DNA of 64,000 bases, taken from contig NZ_CP036426.1 in the NCBI RefSeq assembly GCF_007752535.1, positions 3,534,001 through 3,598,000 of the forward strand, given 5' to 3'. Made by a program: the position numbers and the translations under genes. The notes under the pieces were generated by a model. It was not told the DNA's origin and did not search any database. It worked only from the letters and a program-made list of their open reading frames with translations. The DNA is from Tautonia plasticadhaerens. GTDB taxonomy: Bacteria > Planctomycetota > Planctomycetia > Isosphaerales > Isosphaeraceae. Shown here piece after piece: positions 57,595-64,000 of this stretch (the first letter of the stretch is position 1; every line of letters starts with the position of its first letter).

Positions 57595-57963
57595 ATGAAG
57601 ATCCGGTTCGTGCTGGACGAGAACGTGCGTGGCCCCCTCTGGCGGGCGATCCTCCGCCACAACGCCTCGGGCGGACTGCCGATCGACGCCACTCGCGTCG
57701 GCGAGCCGCCCGACCTTCCCCTGGGCTGTTCGGATGAGATCCTGCTGGAATGGTGCGAACGAGAGGGCCGGATCCTGGTCAGCCTCGACCAGGAAACCTT
57801 GCCCGTGCACCTCGCCGACCGGCTGGCCGTCGGAAAAAACTCCCCGGGCATCTTCTTGATCCGGCCGAACGCCTCGCTCCGAGGCGTGCTCGATGCGCTG
57901 GTCCTGGTCGCCCATGCCGGCGACCCGGTCGACTCTCGCGACCAGGTCGTCTCTATCCCCTGA
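57595..57963 (+). CDS. DUF5615 PIN-like protein, probable toxin, 122 aa
   Basis: The protein starts with KIRFVLDENVRGPLWRAILR, the acidic 'FLlDENv' start of DUF5615 PIN-like nucleases, and continues with DATRVGEPPDLPLGCSDEIL and LEWCEREGRILVSLDQETLP. The latter holds the second acidic site ('v.s.D.df'). The acids D8, E9, D47 and D77 could coordinate the metal. As in other pairs, the DUF433 gene lies immediately upstream. The C-terminus is a long strand-helix segment (GIFLIRPNASLRGVLDALVL). Cleavage of RNA is inferred from the fold. Confidence 0.8.
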   Translation: MKIRFVLDENVRGPLWRAILRHNASGGLPIDATRVGEPPDLPLGCSDEILLEWCEREGRILVSLDQETLPVHLADRLAVGKNSPGIFLIRPNASLRGVLDALVLVAHAGDPVDSRDQVVSIP

Positions 57964-58012
57964 TCGGCCGAGGCCCCGCCCCGGGGCGAGTCGCGGCCCC
58001 CGTCCCGGCCGC

Positions 58013-58459
58013 TCAGTCCCCCTCGACGTGGTCCTGCTCGATGTCCTCGATCCGATGCTCCAGGGTGCGGCGGATGCCTTCCTCGTCCTTGAGGCGGCGG
58101 GCGAGCAGCTCGACGCGGTCGTCGGGGGTGTCGGGGGGCAGGAGGATCCAGCAGGGGTCGTCGGGGTCCAGCGCCTCGACCCGGCCGGAGGACGTGATGC
58201 AGATGGGGGCGTGGCGGCACTCCTGGTGCCTGTAGTGCCAGCCGAGGCGTTCCATCAGGGTCGGGTCGGGGTGGACGGGGCGCGGGTCGTCGCTGGTGTA
58301 GTGGTGGACCACCTGCGACTGGATCGCGACGACCGGCATCGTCTCGTGGGCGAGGCCGTCCGGGCCCCCCTCGCCCGACCCGTCCCGGACCGCCAGGACG
58401 CGGAGGCCGGCGGGGGCGGGGATGTCGGGATGGACGAGGCGGAGGGCGTAACGCTCCAT
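58013..58459 (-). CDS. Hypothetical protein, 148 aa
   Basis: No family recognised. From the ATG at 58459 the protein reads MERYALRLVHPDIPAPAGLR with a middle rich in His, Cys and Trp (MERLGWHYRHQECRHAPICI), so metal binding is possible. The C-terminal 35 residues form an acidic, heptad-like helix (DRVELLARRLKDEEGIRRTL) that could be a coiled coil. No signal peptide or membrane segment. It precedes, in transcription order, no other minus-strand gene within 50 bp. The longer frame to 58780 is a shadow of the DUF1080 gene. Confidence 0.55.
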   Translation of the reverse strand: MERYALRLVHPDIPAPAGLRVLAVRDGSGEGGPDGLAHETMPVVAIQSQVVHHYTSDDPRPVHPDPTLMERLGWHYRHQECRHAPICITSSGRVEALDPDDPCWILLPPDTPDDRVELLARRLKDEEGIRRTLEHRIEDIEQDHVEGD

Positions 58460-58533
58460 GGCGGACCTCCCGGGCTGGGAGACGGCCGGGCCGATCGGGG
58501 GACCGACGACGCCCCCCGACGCCCGACCCGGGC

Positions 58534-59301
58534 TCAGCGGTCCAGCGGCCGGACCCGGACGGATCGGAAGGCCACCGGGCCGTGGTCGGCCTGCAGGAAG
58601 AGCGGACCGGTCGCCCGCTCGGCCTTGGTCCGCCAGGCGTGCCCGGTGGGGTAGGGGACCTCCAGGTCCTCGTGGATGAGCCGGCCGTTCAGCTCGGCCC
58701 GCTCGACCCGGGCGTTCGCCACCTTCTCGCCCGAGTCGTCGAACCGGGGGGCCCGGAAGGTCGCCCGCAGCACCTGCCACTCGCCGGGGGCCTTGGAGGC
58801 GTTCACCATCGGCGGGAACCCCTCGTCGATGTGGTGGTAGCGCGGCAGGAGTTCGGCCCGGGGGTAGACGCCGCCGTTGCCGGTGGCGTCGATCTCCTCG
58901 CCGAAGCTGTCGTACATCTGGATCTCATACAACCCGACGAACTTCACCCCGGCGTTGGAGCCCTCCGGCAGCATGTACTCGATCTCGACCTCGACGTCGC
59001 CGAACTCCTCCACCGTGTCCAGGTTCCGGGTCCTCCCCGGCGGGTCGTTGATCATCACGCCCGAGCCCGGCTCCGAGGCCAGGTGCCTGGGGTCCTCGGG
59101 GTCGAGCCTCGAGGAGCCGACGACCCGCCAGTCGCCGTGGGGCTCCCGGAACGCCTCCAGCCCGGCCCCGGGGCCGAACAGCGTGATCCAGCCGCCTTCA
59201 TCCGCCTTCGCGTCCGTCCCGGCCCGGGCCGGGGGGGCGGCCACCGGGGCGATCAGGGCGGTGGACAGCGCCGCGGCGGCGATCACTCGGGCTCGTCGCA
59301 T
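58534..59301 (-). CDS. DUF1080 (3-keto-disaccharide hydrolase domain) secreted protein, 255 aa
   Basis: A signal peptide ends near residue 27. The mature part is a concanavalin-like beta sandwich of the DUF1080 family: EGGWITLFGPGAGLEAFREP (usual 'GW..LF.G..l..W'), FGDVEVEIEYMLPEGSNAGV, KFVGLYEIQMYDSFGEEIDA and, at the end, ATGPLFLQADHGPVAFRSVR. Some members hydrolyse 3-keto-disaccharides produced by sugar dehydrogenases; most are uncharacterised. It is often found with Gfo/Idh/MocA oxidoreductases in planctomycetes, and one is encoded 6 kb away. The ATG at 59301 begins the signal. Confidence 0.9.
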   Translation of the reverse strand: MRRARVIAAAALSTALIAPVAAPPARAGTDAKADEGGWITLFGPGAGLEAFREPHGDWRVVGSSRLDPEDPRHLASEPGSGVMINDPPGRTRNLDTVEEFGDVEVEIEYMLPEGSNAGVKFVGLYEIQMYDSFGEEIDATGNGGVYPRAELLPRYHHIDEGFPPMVNASKAPGEWQVLRATFRAPRFDDSGEKVANARVERAELNGRLIHEDLEVPYPTGHAWRTKAERATGPLFLQADHGPVAFRSVRVRPLDR

Positions 59302-59451
59302 GACTCGGGGCTCGCTCGGGGACGTGGCGAGGGGGGGCGGGCGGGACGGGCTCCTCGTCCGCCGATCCCCCGATGGTACGGGGCCCCTCGGCCCGATTGC
59401 AACCGGCTGGCCCGGCCCCGGGGCTCCCGGCCGGTCTCGGGGCCGATCGGG

Positions 59452-59919
59452 TCAGGCCGGGGCCGGCTCCCGGGCCGGGGCCCCGCCCCGCCCCGCCGGG
59501 AAGTCGCAGAGCGGGACGCTCTCGGTCGGCTCGGCCAGCACCTCGGCCATCGTCGTCCGCCGGAAGGCGTCCTCGACCCCGGCCAGCGCGTCGTCCAGCC
59601 TCCGGTGCAGCGGGCAGAGCCGCTCCCCGTGCGAGGCCAGCCCCAACGGGCAGGTCGTGATCCGGCAGATCGGGTCCACCGCGTTGACCACCTCCAGCAC
59701 CGTCAGCTCCTCCGGCCGCTTCACCAGCGCGATCCCCCCGCCCACCCCCCGCTGCGACCTCACGATCCCCGCCCGCTTGAGCCCCTGCAAGACCTTCGAC
59801 AGGTACGGCGCCGGCACCTTCGTCGCCCGGGCGATCTGCCCCGTCGTCCTCGCCTCCGGCGACCGGTCCGCCAGGTGCGCCACCGCCCTCAACGCATACT
59901 CCACCGTCTGCGAGAACAT
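59452..59919 (-). CDS. Rrf2-family transcriptional regulator with three conserved-type cysteines, 155 aa
   Basis: Rrf2 proteins (IscR, NsrR, RsrR) bind DNA as dimers and often carry an Fe-S cluster. The winged helix starts MFSQTVEYALRAVAHLADRS, with TTGQIARATKVPAPYLSKVL as the recognition helix region and GIVRSQRGVGGGIALVKRPE as the wing. The possible cluster ligands are C85, C90 and C102 (ICRITTCPLGLASHGERLCP). This spacing is wider between the second and third than in NsrR or IscR. It stands divergent from a heme protein and a protoglobin, so a role in sensing nitric oxide, oxygen or redox state is likely. A good dyad lies in the shared intergenic region. Confidence 0.92.
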   Translation of the reverse strand: MFSQTVEYALRAVAHLADRSPEARTTGQIARATKVPAPYLSKVLQGLKRAGIVRSQRGVGGGIALVKRPEELTVLEVVNAVDPICRITTCPLGLASHGERLCPLHRRLDDALAGVEDAFRRTTMAEVLAEPTESVPLCDFPAGRGGAPAREPAPA

Positions 59920-59956
59920 GGGTCGAGCCCCCAACCCTGCCTTCGGCGCGTTTCCC

Positions 59957-60027
59957 GATATCAGACCTTGAACTCCATTATAGCCACCGGTACAGTGGGG
60001 CGACGATATCGGACTCATCTGTCCGAT
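59957..60027 (+). promoter_or_regulatory. Promoter and Rrf2 operator candidate upstream of the heme/globin operon
   Basis: A -35-like TTGAAC (59968-59973) and a -10-like TACAGT (59991-59996), spaced by 17 bp, read toward the DUF3365 gene. Just downstream is the perfect dyad ATCGGAC-TCATCT-GTCCGAT (60008-60027), which lies over or just after the expected transcription start. A related half-site GATATCAGAC sits at 59957-59966. An Rrf2 dimer bound there would block transcription. The site resembles IscR type 1 boxes in outline. Confidence 0.55.
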
Positions 60028-60072
60028 TTGGATTTCTCTCCCGAATCCGAAGCTGCACGAGGAGCGGACCCG

Positions 60073-60603
60073 ATGACGACGACCCGACGCCCGACCCTGC
60101 TGGCCTGGATCGGCGGCCTGCTGGCCTCGGCGGCCCTGCTGACGACGATGGTCGCCCGACCCACCTCGGCCGACGAAGGCGGGGAGGGTGACGACCCGGC
60201 GCTCGACCGGGCCCGGGCCGAGGTGAAGATGCTCGACGCCCTGTACAAGACGGCGGTCGTCTCGATCACCGAGCGCTACCAGCGCGGCCAGCCGGCGATC
60301 ATGGTCGCCAAGGACGTCTTCGGGGCGATGGACGAGCTGGGCCACCACTCGGCCCGCCTGGTCGACGCCTCCCAGGCCCCGCTCGGCGAGCAGACCAGCC
60401 CCGAGACCGACTTCGAGAGGCGGGCCGCCGAGGCCATGCGGCGCGGCGAGTCCTACGTCGAGGAGGTCGCCGGGGAGGGCCCCGACCGTCGCCTGCTGGC
60501 GGCGACCGTCGTGCCCGCCGTCCACCGCCGCTGCGCCTCCTGCCACGGCGTCGAGGAGGGGGATCTCCTCGGCTTCATCCGCTACGAACTGCCGATCCGC
60601 TGA
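60073..60603 (+). CDS. DUF3365 (Tll0287-like) c-type heme protein, exported, 176 aa
   Basis: DUF3365 proteins are small heme-binding domains of the periplasm, proposed as redox sensors. The protein has a signal peptide (about residues 1-33, LLAWIGGLLASAALLTTMVA). A helical domain with QRGQPAIMVAKDVFGAMDEL follows. The c-type heme motif C154-A-S-C157-H158 lies in VHRRCASCHGVEEGDL. Thus a heme should be attached covalently after export. The Rrf2 gene is divergent, and the protoglobin gene follows 72 bp downstream on the same strand, which suggests a joint redox or gas response. The ATG at 60073 follows GAGGAGCGGACCCG. Confidence 0.9.
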   Translation: MTTTRRPTLLAWIGGLLASAALLTTMVARPTSADEGGEGDDPALDRARAEVKMLDALYKTAVVSITERYQRGQPAIMVAKDVFGAMDELGHHSARLVDASQAPLGEQTSPETDFERRAAEAMRRGESYVEEVAGEGPDRRLLAATVVPAVHRRCASCHGVEEGDLLGFIRYELPIR

Positions 60604-60675
60604 CCCGACCCGACCCGACCCGCCCCCCCCGGACCCGGGCCGATCCGGCCCGGACATGCGACGAGGAGCATCATC

Positions 60676-61314
60676 ATGAGTTCCCACATCGACGAGTCGA
60701 GGCTGGAGCTGGACCTGGGCTATCGTTTCTCCTACCTGGCCGGGTTCATCGGCTTCGGCGAGGCCGACGTCCGGGCGATCCACGCCTCGGCCGCGGCGCT
60801 GGCCACGAGGGTCCGGGGGTTGGTCGACGCGGTCTACGAGAAGCTCTTCTCCCTCGACGCGACCAAGCGGCATTTCCTCCGCCGCCAGCACGGCTACGAC
60901 GGGGAGCTGCCGCGGGACATGGGGTCGCTCGGGGTCGACCATCCCATGATCCGGTTCCGGAAGCAGCACCTGGCCATGTACCTCTCCAGGCTCGTCACCC
61001 AGCCGTACGACGCCCGGATGGTCGGCTACCTCGATTTCGTCGGCAAGATGCACACCCCCCGCGCCGGCAACCCCGAGCTGGACGTGCCCCTGGTGCAGAT
61101 GAACGCCCTGATGGGCTTCGTCTCCGACGCCTTGACGGCGACGATCCTCGACCTGGGGCTCGACCGGGAGGCCGAGGTCGCCACGCTCCGGGCCTTCAAC
61201 AAGCTGCTCTGGATCCAGAACGACCTGATCACCCGGCACTACCAGGCCGACCCCCCGGGCCCCGAATCCCCCCGGGCCGAGGGCCGGGGCCGGGTCGTCG
61301 CGATGACCAACTGA
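60676..61314 (+). CDS. Protoglobin-like heme sensor/oxygen-binding protein, 212 aa
   Basis: Protoglobins are single-domain heme proteins that bind O2, CO or NO. The fold is recognisable by the N-terminal extension YRFSYLAGFIGFGEADVRAI, the helix VRGLVDAVYEKLFSLDATKR, and the proximal His98 in FRKQHLAMYLSRLVTQPYDA. The helices VGKMHTPRAGNPELDVPLVQ and MNALMGFVSDALTATILDLG complete the domain. The short basic C-terminal tail has no output domain, so it is a stand-alone globin and not a sensor kinase. GAGGAG precedes the ATG. Its operon with the c-type heme protein and the divergent Rrf2 gene suggests nitric oxide or oxygen management. Confidence 0.88.
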   Translation: MSSHIDESRLELDLGYRFSYLAGFIGFGEADVRAIHASAAALATRVRGLVDAVYEKLFSLDATKRHFLRRQHGYDGELPRDMGSLGVDHPMIRFRKQHLAMYLSRLVTQPYDARMVGYLDFVGKMHTPRAGNPELDVPLVQMNALMGFVSDALTATILDLGLDREAEVATLRAFNKLLWIQNDLITRHYQADPPGPESPRAEGRGRVVAMTN

Positions 61315-61391
61315 TCGCCCCCGGGGCGACGACGACGGGGCTCCCCCACCCCCGGCCGATCCGCCGGGGCTCCGGGGACGCCGCATCGGGC

Positions 61392-61430
61392 GGGGGCCGC
61401 CCGGCCGGGTCGGAAGGCCGGGCGGCCCCC
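61392..61430 (+). terminator. Terminator-like hairpin after the protoglobin gene
   Basis: Perfect 15-bp arms GGGGGCCGCCCGGCC (61392-61406) and complement (61416-61430) with a 9-base loop, 77 bp after the protoglobin stop. It is followed by GGTTGCATTCT, with no long T tract. Confidence 0.65.
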
Positions 61431-61560
61431 GGTTGCATTCTCATCGGCGAAGGTTTAAGTAGAAGGGCGGGGAGTCGCCCCCGAGAGGTCCCTGCCGGGA
61501 TCTCCCCGACGCGACGGGTCGTTGGTCCCGGGCCCGAACCCTTCTAACCAGGTCTGTGCG

Positions 61561-61911
61561 ATGAGCCATCCCGAGCCCTCCGCCTCCATCGGGCCCGAGC
61601 CCGTCGCCCCGCAGCGGACGCAGGAGGTCATCGCCACCCTGAACGTCGCGGCCGCCGAGCTGGTGAGCCGGATCGTCCGGGCCGAGCGGGACGTCCACGA
61701 CCAGCGCAACGCCGCCTTCCGGGCCATGAACCAGGCCGCCCTGCTCAGCGACGACGTCCAGCGGCTCCGGGTCGCCCTGGTCACCGCCCATCGCCTGATC
61801 GAGGCCGCCCAGGAGCTCAGCCCCTCGGGCCCCCTCAGGGAGGAACTCACCCGGGGCATCGCCCTCCTCGAAGACGTCCTGGCCGATTCCTCCGCTTCCC
61901 GGGAGTGTTGA
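61561..61911 (+). CDS. Hypothetical helical protein, 116 aa
   Basis: No family recognised. The ATG at 61561 begins MSHPEPSASIGPEPVAPQRT, a flexible N-terminus. From residue 22 the chain is strongly helical with regular hydrophobic spacing (EVIATLNVAAAELVSRIVRA; LLSDDVQRLRVALVTAHRLI; LREELTRGIALLEDVLADSS), so it could form a helical bundle or coiled coil. It lacks an export signal. It stands alone between the globin operon and the amidase gene. An AACCAGG before the start is a weak ribosome binding site. Confidence 0.55.
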   Translation: MSHPEPSASIGPEPVAPQRTQEVIATLNVAAAELVSRIVRAERDVHDQRNAAFRAMNQAALLSDDVQRLRVALVTAHRLIEAAQELSPSGPLREELTRGIALLEDVLADSSASREC

Positions 61912-62084
61912 GCCCCCTCGCTCGGGGCAGGGGCCCCGAGATCGGCGGTGCCGATCGGCCGGGATCCTGGGAGAATGACGGGGGCCGCGCCCGAGCCGGC
62001 CCGACCGATCGCCCCCCCTCACGCCTCCGATCGGCGATCGCCGAGGGGGGATTCCTCGACGAGCCTCCCCGAGAGCCGACGCCG

Positions 62085-63176
62085 ATGAGCCATCCCCAGC
62101 CCCCCGCACCCCGCCGCTCCCGGGCCCCGATGCGGCCGATCCCCTCTCACTCGCTGTCCGCCCTGCTGCTGACGGCCTCGACGCTCTGCCCGCCCGCGAC
62201 CGGCCAGGAGCCGGCCCCGCCGAGGCCCGGCGAGCGGCTCGAACGCCGGGGGGACGAGATCGTCGTCTGCGGCCAGCTCGTCCACTCGACCGCCCCCGTC
62301 GTCCTCTGGACCGACCCCGGCGGCTACGACGCTTACCGCGTCGAGCGCCGGTTCGTCCCCCTCGACCAGGCCGGATGGCGGGATTCCCAGGCCGCCGGGC
62401 TCCGCTCCCCGGTCCGATTCGGCCTCCGCTCCAACGGGCTGACGCCCGAGCAGCTCGAGCAGGTCCGGGGGGGCGGCTGGAGCCTCCCGCTGTTGCAGGA
62501 GGTGGTCGACCAGTTCGTCATCCACTACGACGTCTGCGGCACGAGCCAAGCCTGCTTCAAGGTCCTGCACGACCTCCGGGGCCTGAGCGTCCACTTCATG
62601 CTCGACGTCGACGGCACGATCTACCAGACGATGGACCTGAAGGAGTCCGCCTACCACGCCACGATCGCCAACCAGCGCTCCATCGGCATCGAGATCGCCA
62701 ACATGGGCGCCTACCCCCCCGGGAACGCCGAGGCCCTCGACCGCTGGTACGACGAGGGACCCGACGGCGGCACCCGACTCACGATCCCCGGCGGCCCCGA
62801 GGCCAACGGCGTCCGAGATCTCTCCGCCAGCCTCCGCCCCTCCCGGGACGAGCCCGTCGTCGGCACCGTCCGGGGCACCGAGCTGGTCCAGTACGACCTC
62901 ACGCCCGAGCAGTACGACTCCCTCACCCGGCTCACCGCCACCCTCTGCACCGTTTTCCCGAAGCTCGAGTGCGACTACCCCCGGGATCCCTCCGGCACGC
63001 TCATCACCGACACCCTCCCCCGGGATGACTGGGAGTCCTACCAGGGCATCCTCGGCCACTACCACGTCCAGACCAACAAGGTCGACCCCGGCCCCGCCTT
63101 CCAGTGGGACGCCGTCATCGAAGGCGCCCGCGCCCTCATGGGCCTGGGATCGGGCGAGCCCGCGATCCGAGACTGA
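62085..63176 (+). CDS. Exported N-acetylmuramoyl-L-alanine amidase (amidase_2/PGRP-like), 363 aa
   Basis: The enzyme should cut the amide between MurNAc and L-Ala in peptidoglycan. The ATG at 62085 begins a long signal region (SLSALLLTASTLCPPATGQE, cleavage near residue 40). The catalytic domain starts at about residue 140: QFVIHYDVCGTSQACFKVLH contains the first zinc His, and LSVHFMLDVDGTIYQTMDLK and SAYHATIANQRSIGIEIANM the following core residues. The last His and the acid lie in GILGHYHVQTNKVDPGPAFQ. The insert of about 60 residues between these segments is larger than usual. Along with the MepA-like and VanX-like proteins it points to an active peptidoglycan cycle. Confidence 0.88.
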   Translation: MSHPQPPAPRRSRAPMRPIPSHSLSALLLTASTLCPPATGQEPAPPRPGERLERRGDEIVVCGQLVHSTAPVVLWTDPGGYDAYRVERRFVPLDQAGWRDSQAAGLRSPVRFGLRSNGLTPEQLEQVRGGGWSLPLLQEVVDQFVIHYDVCGTSQACFKVLHDLRGLSVHFMLDVDGTIYQTMDLKESAYHATIANQRSIGIEIANMGAYPPGNAEALDRWYDEGPDGGTRLTIPGGPEANGVRDLSASLRPSRDEPVVGTVRGTELVQYDLTPEQYDSLTRLTATLCTVFPKLECDYPRDPSGTLITDTLPRDDWESYQGILGHYHVQTNKVDPGPAFQWDAVIEGARALMGLGSGEPAIRD

Positions 63177-63525
63177 TGACCAGGGTGCCCGCCATCGCAC
63201 CGACTCCCCCGCCTCGGACGGGCGAACGCGGATCCCATGTTGAGGAAGGAAACGACGGGCGGAACCGCCTCCATCGGGGATCTCGACGGAAGCGGCCCCG
63301 CCCATCGTTTACGACTTCCACGACCAGGGAGCGCGGCGCCGACCAATTAACCCGGGAACGGACCGGGTGCCGGACCGGGCATCACGTCTCCTTGAACGCC
63401 CGGTGGCGTCCCGGAGCGGGCCCGAACCGTTGCCCCAGGGAACCGGCGGACCAACTTGGAACTCGCCCGCTGACCTCCCCGACTCGGCCCTCGATCGGTG
63501 GACCCGGGGGGCGCAACGGCGGACA
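63177..63525. other. Intergenic region before the rRNA operon end
   Basis: 392 bp lie between the amidase stop and the 5S rRNA gene; this entry covers the part before the terminator. I see no gene here. Reading frames lack protein-like composition. Confidence 0.6.
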
Positions 63526-63553
63526 CCCCGCATCAACGCAGGTTGATGCGGGG
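63526..63553 (-). terminator. rRNA operon terminator
   Basis: Perfect 12-bp arms CCCCGCATCAAC (63526-63537) and GTTGATGCGGGG (63542-63553) with a GCAG loop, 15 bp beyond the 3' end of 5S rRNA on the minus strand. Confidence 0.75.
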
Positions 63554-63568
63554 CGTCGCGGTGTGGGA

Positions 63569-63675
63569 CCCGGCGATGACCGACTTTCGCGCCGGAGCAC
63601 TATCATGGGCCCCGCGAGCTTAACGGCCGTGTTCGGGATGGGAACGGGTGTGGCCTCGCGGGTGTGGTCGCCGGG
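63569..63675 (-). rRNA. rrf: 5S ribosomal RNA
   Basis: On the minus strand the conserved 5S core is unmistakable: CCCGTTCCCATCCCGAACAC then GGCCGTTAAGCTC, with the loop TAGTGCTCC further on. The 5' end CCCGGCGA and 3' end TCGCCGGG form helix I, which sets the ends at 63675 and 63569 (107 nt). It follows the 3' end of 23S rRNA by about 246 bases, so both belong to one operon. The last bases may differ by one or two. Confidence 0.92.
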
Positions 63676-63921
63676 GAGGCGGCCGTCGCGTCGACTGCGA
63701 GACGCGGCGGCCGCGTGGGCCCTGCAGGCCGCCCCGACCCGGGGGGTGGGGGACGCAACAATCAATCAGGTCGCGGAGAACTGTCGACCAGGGGACGCGG
63801 ACCCGTCGGGATGCGTCGGGGTCGACGCGTCGGGGTCGTGCGGTGAAACGCGGGGGTGTTGCGCGATTGGGCCACGCCGGGCCCGCCCGGTCGCCGCGTG
63901 GGGCGGCGGGGGCGGGTCGGG
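63676..63921 (-). other. 23S-5S spacer
   Basis: About 246 bp between the 3' end of 23S and the 5' end of 5S rRNA. It contains short GC-rich direct repeats (GACGCGTCGGGGTCG-like), but I see no tRNA. Confidence 0.55.
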
Positions 63922-64000
63922 GTGGTCAAGCCGCTCGGCTCTTAGGACCGGTCGGCTGCGGCGGTCGCCCGCCGTGCACTCCCGGCCTATCGACCTGGTG
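63922..64000 (-). rRNA. rrl: 23S ribosomal RNA, 3' end (partial)
   Basis: The minus strand reads CACCAGGTCGATAGGCCGGG at the window edge and continues with GACCGGTCCTAAGAGCCGAG and CGGCTTGACCACC. These match the conserved 3' end of bacterial 23S rRNA (GGTCGATAGGC, ACCGGTACTAAT-like, GGCTTGACC). The gene continues beyond base 64000. The precise 3' end is uncertain by a few bases. Confidence 0.85.

Overview
The window looks like a chromosome segment from a high-GC planctomycete, probably Isosphaeraceae-like. I infer this from gene content: a DUF1559 prepilin-like protein with its small lipoprotein partner, two secreted sulfatases, DUF1080 and Tat-exported Gfo/Idh/MocA proteins, a PEP-CTERM protein, a tricorn-like protease and a planctomycete-type family protein at 43882-44568. 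GC-rich third codon positions and long open shadow frames on the wrong strand occur throughout. No database search was possible, so the taxonomy is inference.

Region 1 (1 to about 13.9 kb) is the right part of an integrated, visibly less GC-rich mobile element whose left end lies outside the window. It holds a sliding-clamp-like gene interrupted by a 1481-bp insertion sequence with a 7-bp target duplication; a minus-strand operon of six small unknown genes, five of them coupled by 4-base stop/start overlaps; a ParB-like gene followed by two palindromic repeats that look like its binding sites; and a plus-strand operon with a VirD4/TraG-like ATPase, several small membrane or exported proteins, a lipoprotein and a pentapeptide-repeat protein. 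It ends in an excisionase-like gene converging on a tyrosine integrase. The right junction abuts what looks like the 3' end of an aminotransferase gene, the probable attachment site. The combination suggests a plasmid-like integrative element of a type I cannot name.

Region 2 (13.9-16.5 kb) is an accessory junction: a transposase relic with palindromic repeats, two AT-rich genes for secreted proteins, a 147-bp inverted-repeat element and a HicA/HicB toxin-antitoxin pair.

Region 3 (16.5-63.2 kb) is host-like chromosome. Cell-wall functions recur: a MepA-like peptidase, a serine beta-lactamase-like/VanX fusion and an amidase. Other genes cover polysaccharide and sulfate-ester breakdown (GH10, two sulfatases, DUF1080), proteolysis (S41 and tricorn-like), queA, rarA, an MscS channel, a polysaccharide flippase and an orphan sugar-type ABC permease. 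Signalling is unusual. A hybrid histidine kinase carries an N-terminal HPr (PTS phosphocarrier) domain and stands divergent from a Crp/Fnr regulator. An Rrf2 regulator with three candidate Fe-S cysteines is divergent from a c-type heme DUF3365 protein and a protoglobin, with a good dyad operator between them.

Region 4 (63.5-64.0 kb) is the end of a ribosomal RNA operon on the minus strand: the 3' end of 23S rRNA, a spacer, 5S rRNA and a terminator. I saw no tRNA gene and no CRISPR array.
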